A DNA stretch of 33,945 nucleotides from Deltaproteobacteria bacterium UBA4427 (lineage in GTDB: Bacteria; Myxococcota_A; UBA9160; UBA4427), in NCBI GenBank assembly GCA_002390675.1, contig DGPZ01000001.1:1-33945 (forward strand). The letters run 5' to 3'. Below are positions 24,347 through 33,091 of this stretch, piece by piece. The notes under the pieces were generated by a model. The model had not been told where the DNA came from. It did no database searches and was given only the letters and a program-made list of their open reading frames with translations. The translations under genes were made by a program, and so were the position numbers. Numbering within the stretch: the stretch's first letter is position 1; each line of letters begins with the position of its first letter.

Positions 24347-26797
24347 TTAGTCGTTCTGGATGATTTGGCTTCGGATGCTGCTGAAGCCAATCGTGGCTTT
24401 CATGAGGGCGGGGGCGAGTAGAACATCGGCGAGGAAGGCGATCACGATGGAAAAGGCCGTAAACCCGCCGAATCGTGTCAGGTTATTGAGATCGGATAAG
24501 ACATAGATGAGAAAGCCGAAGGTGAGGACGACGCTCGTGAATAGAAGCGCTTGGCCCGTCGTGCGAAGCGTGTCCTGCACGGCGGTTTCGACGGACCCGG
24601 TCTCGGAATAGCGGCGCCTGAAGCCGTGCATGAAGTGGATCGTGTCGTCGACCGCGAGCCCAAGCGCGATACTTCCGATCAGAAGTGAGAACATCTCGAG
24701 CGGCTGGTTGAGCCAACCCATCAGGCCGAGGGTCAGAACGATCGGAAAGAGGTTGGGGATCATGGCGATGAGCCCTAGCCGGAAACTACCGAGCAACAAC
24801 ATCATCAAAGGGGTGATGACGGCCAAAGCGATTCCGTAGGAGCGGAACATAGTGTCAATCGAGGCCGTGAAGGTTCTGCCCATGACCATCATCATGCCGG
24901 TACGGCTTGTGGTCGCTCCTTCGGGCAAGATGTCTTCGACGATACGTTCGACTTCATCGCCAAAGGGGCCGTAGTGGAGAGCGTCGACCATAGGCAGACG
25001 AATTGTGAATCGTCCGATACGGAATTCGCTATCGACAATATCTTGCAGGTCTTCGCTTCCGCTGTTCTCGAAGAGGATGAGTTCTTGAGAAATCAGAGCA
25101 CGGTCATCTGGAACGATACGGGCTGCGGGGCGGCCTTCGTTCAGCGCTTGGTGAATTTCCTTGACGACATCGACGAGGGATGCGCTCTTACCGGCGGTCA
25201 CTGCCCCGACTTGCAAACCTGTCAAATTTTGGCGCATACGGTCCATTGCCTTCAAGACCTCGGGGTCGTGAAGGCCATTAGGCGCTTCGGTTTCAATCAG
25301 GAGTTCAAGCGCCATCGATCCACCGAAGTGTTCGTCGAGCTTCCTTGAGGCGATTTTTGCATCCAAGTCGTCGGGGAACCACTCAAGATTGTCGAAGCTC
25401 ACGTGGAGTCGCAGCATGCCGAGAATGGCGAGTACGACGAGGAAGCCGCTACCGCCGAGTACGATTCCCGGGTGAGTCGTCGCGAATTCTCCTCCGCGCG
25501 AGAGAAGTCGAATGGATAGGCCGTCGGGTTCGGGCGCTTGATTCCCGGGCGTTTGCGCCGCTGGCGTCGGCGTCTTCATCGGGATCACTGCAAGGAGAGC
25601 AGGGGCCAAGGTTAGGGTCAGCAGCAAGCAAATGATGATGCCCAGGGGCGAGACGATTCCGAATACGGCGATCGGGAGGAGATTCGCGGCGGCGAAGGAG
25701 GCGAGGCCGCCAGCGGTCGTGAGTCCCGTCATGATGATCGGGAGGCCTGAGTGGCCGAGGGAAGCAGCTACGGCATCTTCGCGGCTATCACCGGCTTCGA
25801 GCCGCTGGAGGAAGATTGCGATCAGATGAACGCTCGCGCCGACGCCGATACTCAGGAGAAAAGAGGGGACGATCTCTGAGATGGGCATGGCCGGAATACC
25901 CAGGGCGCCCATGGCTCCGAGGGTCGTGATGAGTGAGAGGATCGCGACGCTGAGCGGAATGAATACGCCGATTGCCCGACGTAAGACGAGGACGAGGAAG
26001 AAGCCAATCAGGCAGGTGGATAGACCCGTGAACACGACAATGTTGGTTACGAGGGACGTCATCATGCGGACGTTCAAGATGGGCGCGCCGCCCGCATAGA
26101 TCCTGAAAGACTCGCTGTTGAAGCGGTCGACCACGGCAGAGAGCGCCTTGACGACTTCCGCCTCTTGCGCGCCGGAGAGACGCGCGAGGTCGCCCGCATC
26201 TTCAGCGGCCCCTTCATTCGAATCTTCGTCATCGAACCCAGTGAGATCATCCGCGTCCTCGAAGAAGGCGGAGAAGGCTTCGAGCTCGACGGTCACGATC
26301 GTTAGGTCGGCGTTCCTTGATAGAATGAAGTCGACATAGAGCGGGTTGGCGAGTGCGCGCGCACGAATCGCAGCGAGCGCTTCTGGCGTCTCAGGCCAAT
26401 CCTCGAAGAGCTCACCGACGATCAGGCCATCGTCGACGCCGCGCGTCTCGCGGGCATTGATCAGGCTCTTGACTTCCCGGACGTGCGGCACCTCGTCTTC
26501 GAGGGCCTCATGGAACGCGCGCAATTGCGTGAGAAATTCGAGGTCGAATACCTCCGACGGTTCGAGCGCAATGAGGACCATGTCGTCGCGGCCGAACTCC
26601 GCAAGGAAGTCGTCGTAATCGGTTTTCGTCTCGTCTCCCTCGATCAGAAACTCATCGACGGAGGTTCGGACTTCGATCCGGGGGATCTGGGTCACGCTCG
26701 CACCAATGGTAAGGAGGACGGTGAAAATCACGCCCCAGGCGTGGCGGTAAGAGAAATGACCGAGTTCTTCTAGTAGCGTTTCGATTCGTTTTCGCAC
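24347..26797 (-). CDS. RND-superfamily (MMPL/COG1033) transporter R2
   Basis: 816 residues, starting at a GTG. It is a clear paralogue of R1: TM1 near 20-36, DDFLAEFGRDDMVLIALEPS in the first periplasmic loop, FDNLEWFPDDLDAKIASRKL in the second loop, and Asp717-Asp718 in LGLAVDDTIHFMHGF of TM10. The TM4 site is LLSIGVGASVHLIAIF (Ala321), again without an acidic residue. It carries VLRRAIGVFIPLSVA after TM2-3 and QLRAFHEALEDEVPHVREV in common with R1. The length and two-repeat plan fit a lipid or hydrophobic-compound transporter in the inner membrane. It heads a two-gene minus-strand unit with the LCM methyltransferase and shares a 114-base divergent spacer with amidohydrolase A2. Confidence 0.92.
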   Translation of the reverse strand: MRKRIETLLEELGHFSYRHAWGVIFTVLLTIGASVTQIPRIEVRTSVDEFLIEGDETKTDYDDFLAEFGRDDMVLIALEPSEVFDLEFLTQLRAFHEALEDEVPHVREVKSLINARETRGVDDGLIVGELFEDWPETPEALAAIRARALANPLYVDFILSRNADLTIVTVELEAFSAFFEDADDLTGFDDEDSNEGAAEDAGDLARLSGAQEAEVVKALSAVVDRFNSESFRIYAGGAPILNVRMMTSLVTNIVVFTGLSTCLIGFFLVLVLRRAIGVFIPLSVAILSLITTLGAMGALGIPAMPISEIVPSFLLSIGVGASVHLIAIFLQRLEAGDSREDAVAASLGHSGLPIIMTGLTTAGGLASFAAANLLPIAVFGIVSPLGIIICLLLTLTLAPALLAVIPMKTPTPAAQTPGNQAPEPDGLSIRLLSRGGEFATTHPGIVLGGSGFLVVLAILGMLRLHVSFDNLEWFPDDLDAKIASRKLDEHFGGSMALELLIETEAPNGLHDPEVLKAMDRMRQNLTGLQVGAVTAGKSASLVDVVKEIHQALNEGRPAARIVPDDRALISQELILFENSGSEDLQDIVDSEFRIGRFTIRLPMVDALHYGPFGDEVERIVEDILPEGATTSRTGMMMVMGRTFTASIDTMFRSYGIALAVITPLMMLLLGSFRLGLIAMIPNLFPIVLTLGLMGWLNQPLEMFSLLIGSIALGLAVDDTIHFMHGFRRRYSETGSVETAVQDTLRTTGQALLFTSVVLTFGFLIYVLSDLNNLTRFGGFTAFSIVIAFLADVLLAPALMKATIGFSSIRSQIIQND

Positions 26798-26817
26798 GGC
26801 CGCGGACTCTAGCTTGG

Positions 26818-26836
26818 ATCGCCCCCGGCGGGCGAT
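26818..26836. promoter_or_regulatory. Inverted repeat in the R2/A2 divergent spacer
   Basis: ATCGCCC and GGGCGAT pair perfectly around a five-base centre. The repeat lies in the 114-base spacer between R2 and A2, about 20 bases upstream of the R2 start and about 75 bases upstream of A2. It could be an operator controlling both, or a leader hairpin for R2. Confidence 0.35.
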
Positions 26837-26911
26837 TTCCGGACTGAATTTCAGGGTTCGTCGAACCGGCTCGCTTGGTTACAGTTTCGGTTCATCGAAG
26901 GAGAAGAAGAA

Positions 26912-28612
26912 ATGGCTGCAAGCACTGAATGGGACCTGCTGATTAAGAACGGAACCGTAGTCGACGGGACTGGACTTCCTGGCTTTCAAGCGGATATCGC
27001 TGTGCGCGACGGCCGCATCGAGCGCATCGGCCGCGTCGAGGGAACCGCTGCGCGGACGATCGATGCCGAGGGTAAGGTCGTGACCCCGGGCTTCATTGAT
27101 GTGCATACGCATTATGATGTTCAGCTGGACTGGGATCCCGTTGCTTCGCCGTCCATGCAGCACGGCGTGACGACGGTCTTGACCGGCAACTGTGGTTTTA
27201 CGCTCTATCCGGCGAAGCCCGAGGATGTCGACTGGTTGGCGGGGATGCTGACGCGGGTCGAAGGCATGTCGCGAGAGGCGATGGCCGAAGGCTTTAAATG
27301 GGCCGGCGGGAATTTTGCCGAGTATTGGGCGCGACTCGAAGGCAAGCTTGGGCTTAACGTCGGCGGTTATGTCGGTCACTGTGCAATTCGGCGCATGGTG
27401 ATGGGTGACGATGCTTCTGAACGCGAAGCGACGGCGGAAGAAATCGATGACATGAAGCAGTTGCTCCGGGAGTCGATGGAGCAGGGGGCCGTGGGATTCT
27501 CGACTTCGCAGCTGGATCTGCATGTTGGCGAAGACGGCCGGGGTGTTCCTTCAAACCATGCGACGCCGGAAGAGATCATTGCGCTCTGCTCCGTGCTGTC
27601 TGAGTTCGCCCATGGCGTGATCGAAATCATCCCGCGTTCCCATAGCGAGGGGCACGATGAATCGGACCGCGCGATGCTGATGGAGATGGCGCGAGTTTCG
27701 GGCAAGGCCATTGAGTTGGGCCCGCTATCGCCCGCCGCAGATCATCCGATGGGTTGGCAAAACACGATCGACTTCGTTCGCGAGGCGCGAGAGCAGGGCG
27801 TCAGGTTGCATCCGCAATTCTCTACGCAGAAGCTGTCTTTGCATCTCCGACTCGATGACACTTTTGTGTTTGACGAGATGCCCGCATGGCGGAACGCACT
27901 CGTGATGTCGACTGCAGATGCCTGCGAGAAGCTACGCGATCCCGCATATCGTGATCTCATGCGGCACGAAATGGCGACGATAAGCCGCACGGCGCCGGTC
28001 GGACTTGAGACGCTTGAGGTCGAGTATGTAAAGGACGAAGCCAATCGGCCGCTGATCGGGAAGAGCGTTGAGGAGCTCATGGCCGAAGGACATAAAGGCG
28101 ACGCACTGGATGTCTTCTTGGATGTGTCCTTACGTGAAGACCTAAATGTGGGTTGGGGAACGCGCATGGCGGAAGAGGCCCGGGTCTTCATTGATCATGT
28201 CGTCACAAACTCGATTAAGGAGCCGCTCGTAATGAGCGGTTCCAGCGACGGGGGCGCGCACCTCGCTAGTTTCGTGGGCGCGGATTACACGACAAAGCTG
28301 ATCACCGATCACGTCCCCGGTATTCTGAGCCTAGAAGAAGCGATTTGGCGGCTCACCGGAATGCCCGCTGCGGTTCACGGTCTTGTGGATCGCGGAACCC
28401 TTCGTGTCGGCGCGAAGGCAGATGTGACGATCTTTGACCCCGAGCGCTTGGAAGCAGGCGAGCATTTCGTCGCGGCTGATTTCCCGGGCAGCACCGAGCG
28501 CTGGTATGTAGATGCGACGGGCTACGACGCGGTGATTGTGAATGGCGTGACCGTGATGGAGCAGGGAAAGCATACGGGCGCATTGCCCGGGGAAGTGTTG
28601 CGCGGCGCCTAG
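26912..28612 (+). CDS. N-acyl-D-amino-acid deacylase-like amidohydrolase A2
   Basis: 566 residues, with AAGGAG eight bases before the ATG. It is a paralogue of A1: DLLIKNGTVVDGTGLPGFQA at the N-terminus, His65-Thr-His67 (FIDVHTHYDVQ), Cys94 in LTGNCGFTL, a DWLAGMLTRVEGMSREAMAE helix region, and Asp446 in GSSDGGAH. It shares with A1 the FxDHVVT/ISQYV-to-LSLEEAIWRLTGMPA section and the VDRGTLRVGAKADVTIFDP ending. The second-metal His ligands of D-aminoacylase are again not recognisable (IEIIPRS and IELGPLS take their place). It precedes by 41 bases the DapB-like dehydrogenase and is divergent from R2. Cytoplasmic; the substrate is unknown, probably an amide, carbamate or cyclic amide. Confidence 0.88.
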   Translation: MAASTEWDLLIKNGTVVDGTGLPGFQADIAVRDGRIERIGRVEGTAARTIDAEGKVVTPGFIDVHTHYDVQLDWDPVASPSMQHGVTTVLTGNCGFTLYPAKPEDVDWLAGMLTRVEGMSREAMAEGFKWAGGNFAEYWARLEGKLGLNVGGYVGHCAIRRMVMGDDASEREATAEEIDDMKQLLRESMEQGAVGFSTSQLDLHVGEDGRGVPSNHATPEEIIALCSVLSEFAHGVIEIIPRSHSEGHDESDRAMLMEMARVSGKAIELGPLSPAADHPMGWQNTIDFVREAREQGVRLHPQFSTQKLSLHLRLDDTFVFDEMPAWRNALVMSTADACEKLRDPAYRDLMRHEMATISRTAPVGLETLEVEYVKDEANRPLIGKSVEELMAEGHKGDALDVFLDVSLREDLNVGWGTRMAEEARVFIDHVVTNSIKEPLVMSGSSDGGAHLASFVGADYTTKLITDHVPGILSLEEAIWRLTGMPAAVHGLVDRGTLRVGAKADVTIFDPERLEAGEHFVAADFPGSTERWYVDATGYDAVIVNGVTVMEQGKHTGALPGEVLRGA

Positions 28613-28653
28613 TAAGGTCGGGTAGCAGTCTCTTTCAATTCGGAGTCGTAACG

Positions 28654-29742
28654 TTGGCGTATAAGGTTATTCAGTGGGCAACAGGTGGTGTCGGGCGAGC
28701 GGCGATCGAGGGCGTTCTCGATCATCCGGAACTGGAACTCGTAGGATGCTGGGTCCATAGCGAGGCGAAGGACGGAAAAGACGTAGGCGAGCTGATCGGT
28801 CGAGAGCCGATTGGGGTCACCGCCACTCGCGACGTGGATGCACTGCTGTCGCTTGAAGCGGACTGCGTTGTCTACAGCCCGATCATGTCGAACCCGAAAG
28901 AAGTCTGCGCAATCCTTGAGGCCGGACTCAATATTGTGACGCCCCTTGGTTGGATCTATCCGCGCCGGATCGACACGGATGACGTGGAAAAGGCCTGCGC
29001 CTCTGGCAATGCGACACTTCACGGGACGGGCATCCATCCAGGCGGCATCACCGAACGATTCCCTCTGATGGTGTCTGGGCTCTCGCGTGCGATCACTCAC
29101 GTGCGAGCGGAGGAATTTTCCGACATCCGGACCTATGGCGCGCCTGAAATCGTCGGTGAGATGATGCTCTTCGGGAAGACGCCGGAGCAGGCGCGAACGA
29201 GTCCCATGCTCAAGCTACTCGGCGGCGGCTTTTATCAGTCGATCGATATGGTGGCGGACAGTCTCGGGTTCCGGCTCGATGAATCGAAGCGGGCCACCCA
29301 TGAAATCGCTGTCGCGACGAAGCCGATCGATTCGCCTATTGGGCCGATCCAGCCCGGCCACGTCGCAGCACAGCGTTTCTGCTGGCAGGGAACCGTTGAT
29401 GGCGAGCCTGTTGTGACTGCCGCCGTGAACTGGTTCATGGGCGACCAGAATATCGAACCACTGGACGACAGCGACCCGAGTCTCACGTGGAGCTTTGGGA
29501 GCGGCGGGGAGCGATTCGAAGTCGGTGTAACGGGCGATCCGGACACGCTGCTCACGTTTAAGGGGTGGCACCCTGCCTCAATCGAGGAAGGGCTAGAACG
29601 AAATAATGGGATCGTTGTCACGGCGATGCATTGCGTGAGTGCGATTCCTCATGTCTGCGAAGCGGACTCCGGCATCAAGACCTATCTCGATCTTCCTATG
29701 ATCGTGGGTCGAGCTGCACCTTCCCTCGGCCTGGGGGTCTAG
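28654..29742 (+). CDS. DapB-like NAD(P)H-dependent amine dehydrogenase
   Basis: 362 residues. The start is a TTG with GGAG about 8 bases upstream, and no ATG or GTG fits better. The N-terminal Rossmann fold shows VIQWATGGVGRAAIEGVLDH, and later text (GLNIVTPLGWIYP, GNATLHGTGIHPGGITERFP) matches proteins annotated as dihydrodipicolinate reductase or 2,4-diaminopentanoate dehydrogenase-like; these differ from true DapB in length and in the C-terminal domain. The likely reaction is NAD(P)-linked oxidation of an amine or reduction of an imine, but no substrate is shown. It follows amidohydrolase A2 by 41 bases, suggesting an operon in which an amide is cleaved and the released amine is oxidised. 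The cell already has DapL, so lysine synthesis is not implied. Confidence 0.85.
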   Translation: MAYKVIQWATGGVGRAAIEGVLDHPELELVGCWVHSEAKDGKDVGELIGREPIGVTATRDVDALLSLEADCVVYSPIMSNPKEVCAILEAGLNIVTPLGWIYPRRIDTDDVEKACASGNATLHGTGIHPGGITERFPLMVSGLSRAITHVRAEEFSDIRTYGAPEIVGEMMLFGKTPEQARTSPMLKLLGGGFYQSIDMVADSLGFRLDESKRATHEIAVATKPIDSPIGPIQPGHVAAQRFCWQGTVDGEPVVTAAVNWFMGDQNIEPLDDSDPSLTWSFGSGGERFEVGVTGDPDTLLTFKGWHPASIEEGLERNNGIVVTAMHCVSAIPHVCEADSGIKTYLDLPMIVGRAAPSLGLGV

Positions 29743-29821
29743 CGCTCGCGACACTACTGCACCTAACGAGTCTTCTGCCATTCGGAGCGCGAATTCGATT
29801 CGCGGTGAAGGGTGGTAAGAT

Positions 29822-31600
29822 GTGCCCTTAATGACCTCCACTGTTCTGGCAGAGAATCGCTCACAGATCCTGGCTTGCGGGATCGCGCTCGCCTTAGTGA
29901 TCTGCTTCGTCTATTCGGGCGTTTTGGATCATGATTTCGTGGGCTATGACGATGGGGACTACGTTGCGACGAATCCGCAGGTGCTGGGCGGGCTCTCTGC
30001 TGCGGGTGTGGAGTGGGCATTCTCGACTGGGCACGCTGCAAATTGGCATCCGCTCACGTGGCTCTCCCATATGCTCGACGTGGAGCTCTTCGGCGTAGAC
30101 CCCGGTCGAATGGCTGCGATGAATGTGGCGATTCATATCGCGGTGTGCCTTCTGCTTCTTCTTCTACTCGTTGAGTGGACAGGGGCCCTATGGCCCGCGT
30201 TTGCCGCAACGCTCGTCTTTGCGCTGCATCCCCAGCGTGTGGAATCCGTAGCGTGGATCGCGGAGCGGAAGGACGTGCTCGCCGCGTTCTTCTTCCTCGC
30301 GACGATTTTTGCATGGACACGGTATGCGCGCCGTCCTGGAGTCGCGAGATATGCAGCCGTTGTTCTTTTACTGGTCGCGGGGCTAATGACGAAGCCCGTG
30401 CTGGTTACGTTGCCTTTCCTCCTGCTGTTGTTGGACTATTGGCCACTGGGGCGCATGGGGGACGAGACGTGTACCAGTGAAAACGAAGGCGGTTTGCTAT
30501 TTGATCGCAGTTCCTTCTTCCGACGAGTGCTTGAAAAGAGCCCGCTCTTCTTGATCGTATTGGCTTCGATCGGGATCACTTTGGTCGTTCAAAAGGAAGG
30601 TGGCGCGATGCGCGACACGTTCTTCGCGCCGCTAGGCGAGCGAGGTTTGAACGCAGTCGATGCGTACCTTCGCTACCTGGGGACGACAGCTTGGCCCGTC
30701 GGGCTCGCGTGTTTCTATCCCTGGAGGCCGCTCGCTGCTGAGGTTTCGCGGTGGGCGCCCGGGTTGATGTTTAATCTCACTTTGCTTGGGGCCGTGAGTA
30801 GTCTGGCCTGGTGGCAGCGCGCCAAGCATCCCTATCTACTGGTCGGTTGGTGCTGGTTTCTTGGGGTCCTTGTTCCGATGCTAGGAATTGTTCAGGTCGG
30901 AAATCAGTCAATGGCCGATCGCTATACGTATCTGCCGACTATGGGACTCTCGCTCATTCTCGCAGCCGCTCTCGCAGAAATGCGGAGACCAAGGTGGCAG
31001 GTTGCTGGGGTGGTGGCCCTTTTGGCCGTCGCGGCAATTTTTGTTGCGATCACTCCCAAGCAGGTGGCGACATGGCGGAACGGCGAGACGCTTTACAGGC
31101 ATGCGCTTGCCGTCACTGAGGACAACTACCTAGCGCGCTTCAATCTGGGAACGCTGCTGCTGCGGGCCAGTCCCTCGCGCCGGGACGAGGCGGAGTTCCA
31201 ACTATCCGAGGCTGTTAGGCTTGCACCTGATCACGGAGGCGCACAGCTGAACCTTGGCGCTACGTATTGGATGGCAGACCATGTGGCGCGTGCGGTGCCG
31301 CATTTTGAAGCCGCTGTACGCCTCCGGCCACGTGATCCGGAGGCGCATCTTAGTCTAGGTGCCGCACGTTTCGAACAAGGGCGCATTGACGAGTCGATCG
31401 CACATTTCGAGACGGTTGTTTCGCTCCGTCCTCAAGATCCGAGAGCCTTCGATAATCTAGGCATGGTGCTGCTTTCGGCAGGGCGCTTCGCGGCGGCCGA
31501 GCAAATATTCGGCCGTCTGCTTACGCTCGATCCGAAAAATGAGAATGCTGAGGCTGGACTGATGGAAGCCCGGCGCAGACTGCGTCTCGAAACCGAATAG
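29822..31600 (+). CDS. TMTC-like membrane glycosyltransferase with TPR repeats
   Basis: 592 residues. A GTG start (29822) is preferred because of a GGTGG upstream; ATG 29831 is also possible. The N-terminal two-thirds is a GT-C-like membrane domain: TM1 about 16-34, then the extracytoplasmic acidic loop HDFVGYDDGDYVATNP with the DD pair, HPLTWLSHMLD, FALHPQRVESVAWIAERKDV and many helices to residue about 415. Residues about 438-585 form four TPRs (ARFNLGTLLLRA, AQLNLGATYWMADH, AHLSLGAARFEQG, AFDNLGMVLLSAG). The layout matches TMTC-type proteins, some of which are O-mannosyltransferases in animals; bacterial members are uncharacterised. The DD loop faces the periplasm by this model and would use a lipid-linked sugar. 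Confidence 0.88.
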   Translation: MPLMTSTVLAENRSQILACGIALALVICFVYSGVLDHDFVGYDDGDYVATNPQVLGGLSAAGVEWAFSTGHAANWHPLTWLSHMLDVELFGVDPGRMAAMNVAIHIAVCLLLLLLLVEWTGALWPAFAATLVFALHPQRVESVAWIAERKDVLAAFFFLATIFAWTRYARRPGVARYAAVVLLLVAGLMTKPVLVTLPFLLLLLDYWPLGRMGDETCTSENEGGLLFDRSSFFRRVLEKSPLFLIVLASIGITLVVQKEGGAMRDTFFAPLGERGLNAVDAYLRYLGTTAWPVGLACFYPWRPLAAEVSRWAPGLMFNLTLLGAVSSLAWWQRAKHPYLLVGWCWFLGVLVPMLGIVQVGNQSMADRYTYLPTMGLSLILAAALAEMRRPRWQVAGVVALLAVAAIFVAITPKQVATWRNGETLYRHALAVTEDNYLARFNLGTLLLRASPSRRDEAEFQLSEAVRLAPDHGGAQLNLGATYWMADHVARAVPHFEAAVRLRPRDPEAHLSLGAARFEQGRIDESIAHFETVVSLRPQDPRAFDNLGMVLLSAGRFAAAEQIFGRLLTLDPKNENAEAGLMEARRRLRLETE

Positions 31601-31733
31601 CTGCGCGATTATTTTGCCCGAGCCGTAGCAGGTTTTGCACAAGTGCGATTACTGAGCGATTCAGGCATGCTCGAAGTCGCATGCGCTCCTGCACGCGAAA
31701 CGGATCGTTTCCCGGAAAGAAGACTTCATCATC

Positions 31734-32930
31734 ATGGACATCGCACTCCTCGACCCCACTAGCTACGACGGCGGCCAGCCCCATGATCAGTTTCGCTGGC
31801 TGCGGGAAAACGATCCTGTGCACTTTCATCCCGAAAGTGACGGAGGCCCGGGCTATTGGGCCATTACGAGGTACGAAGATGTGCGGGCCATTAGTCGGAA
31901 TCATAAGGTCTTTTCGAACGAACCTTCGATCATGATCGCCGATGTCGCGTTGGATTCGCCGACCGAAGAGAAAATGATGTTGATGTCCGATCCACCCTAC
32001 CAGACACAGCTTCGGCGCTTGGTGAGCAGTGCCTTTACGCCACGTGCCGCGCGGGATATGCAACCTCGAATTGCGATGCTTGCGAAGCAGATCATCGATG
32101 AAGTGATCGAGCGAGGAGAGTGCGATTTGGTGGCGGACATAGCGGGTGAGTTGCCTTCTTATGTGATTGCTGAGTTGATAGGCATGCCCCTGGCGGACGG
32201 TCGGAAGCTGTATCAGCTGACTGAAACGATTCACTCCGCGCCAGAGTCTCTTCCCGAAGGTGCACAAGCGGCGGCGGGGGCGGAGATGTTCGGCTATGCG
32301 GCTCAGGTTCTTGCCGAAAAAAAGGCGCGGCCCGGAGATGATCTCGCAACCCGATTGATTCATGCGGAGATCGATGGCCGTCGTTTGAATGACATGGAGT
32401 TCTTTCTTTTCTTTATGCTCTTAGTTGATGCGGGTGGAGATACGACGCGGAATCTCGTTGCGGGGGGAATGCTTGGGCTTCTCGAACGACCCGCAGAACT
32501 AGCGCGACTCCAGGCGGACCTCGATGGACTTCTCCCGACAGCAAGGGAAGAACTTCTCCGATTTACGAGCCCGGTCGTTTATATGCGAAGGACCGCCAAG
32601 GAAGCGACCTGTGTAGGTGGACAGAATATTGAAGCCGGAGACAAACTCGCGCTCTACTACGGCTCCGCGAATCGCGATGCCTCGGTCTTTCCCGATGCCG
32701 ACCGACTTGATGTCGGGCGGACTCCAAATCATCACGTGGCCTTCGGTGCGACTGGGGCCCACTTCTGTCTTGGTGCACAGCTTGCGCGTGTCGAAATCGA
32801 CGAGATGCTTCGAGCAATCCTTACCCGGCTCAAGGGGCTCGAACTCGCGGGAGAGCCGGAATGGCTAGCTTCGACCTTCATATCCGGGCCCAAGACGCTC
32901 CTGGTTCGTTTTGACGCCGGGACTCGTTAA
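31734..32930 (+). CDS. Cytochrome P450
   Basis: 398 residues, ATG with GGAAAG upstream. P450 features are all present: the I-helix LLVDAGGDTTRNL (A233-GGDTT), the K-helix Glu-x-x-Arg in REELLRF, the meander SANRDASVFPDADRLDVGR and the heme loop FGATGAHFCLGAQLAR with ligand Cys345. The soluble bacterial form (no membrane anchor) needs a ferredoxin or flavodoxin partner; none is adjacent. The GATGAHFCLGA heme loop and the AGGDTTRN helix resemble the CYP125/142 group, whose members hydroxylate sterol side chains, but this is motif-level similarity only. It lies 133 bases after the TMTC-like gene and is followed 161 bases later by a glycosyltransferase. Confidence 0.93.
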   Translation: MDIALLDPTSYDGGQPHDQFRWLRENDPVHFHPESDGGPGYWAITRYEDVRAISRNHKVFSNEPSIMIADVALDSPTEEKMMLMSDPPYQTQLRRLVSSAFTPRAARDMQPRIAMLAKQIIDEVIERGECDLVADIAGELPSYVIAELIGMPLADGRKLYQLTETIHSAPESLPEGAQAAAGAEMFGYAAQVLAEKKARPGDDLATRLIHAEIDGRRLNDMEFFLFFMLLVDAGGDTTRNLVAGGMLGLLERPAELARLQADLDGLLPTAREELLRFTSPVVYMRRTAKEATCVGGQNIEAGDKLALYYGSANRDASVFPDADRLDVGRTPNHHVAFGATGAHFCLGAQLARVEIDEMLRAILTRLKGLELAGEPEWLASTFISGPKTLLVRFDAGTR

Positions 32931-33091
32931 CGATCTCGATCGGCGAGCCGCGCGAGCTGCCCACAAGTCTTCGGTTGGGGAGGGACTCGCCGACACGAGA
33001 CCTCATGTTGTTTGGCAGGCGGCCGATCGATCATGAGGGCTTCGCGGAGTCGCGATACCATCTCGATAACTAGGTGAGACCCAAAGCGAAT

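Noticed and set aside
28654..29742. Calling the DapB-like gene dapB
   Set aside because: The length and C-terminal text do not match dihydrodipicolinate reductase, and it sits in an amide-degradation context.
31521..32363. 280-residue minus-strand open frame over the P450 gene
   Set aside because: It is antisense to conserved P450 sequence and His/Arg-rich; the P450 motifs decide the strand.
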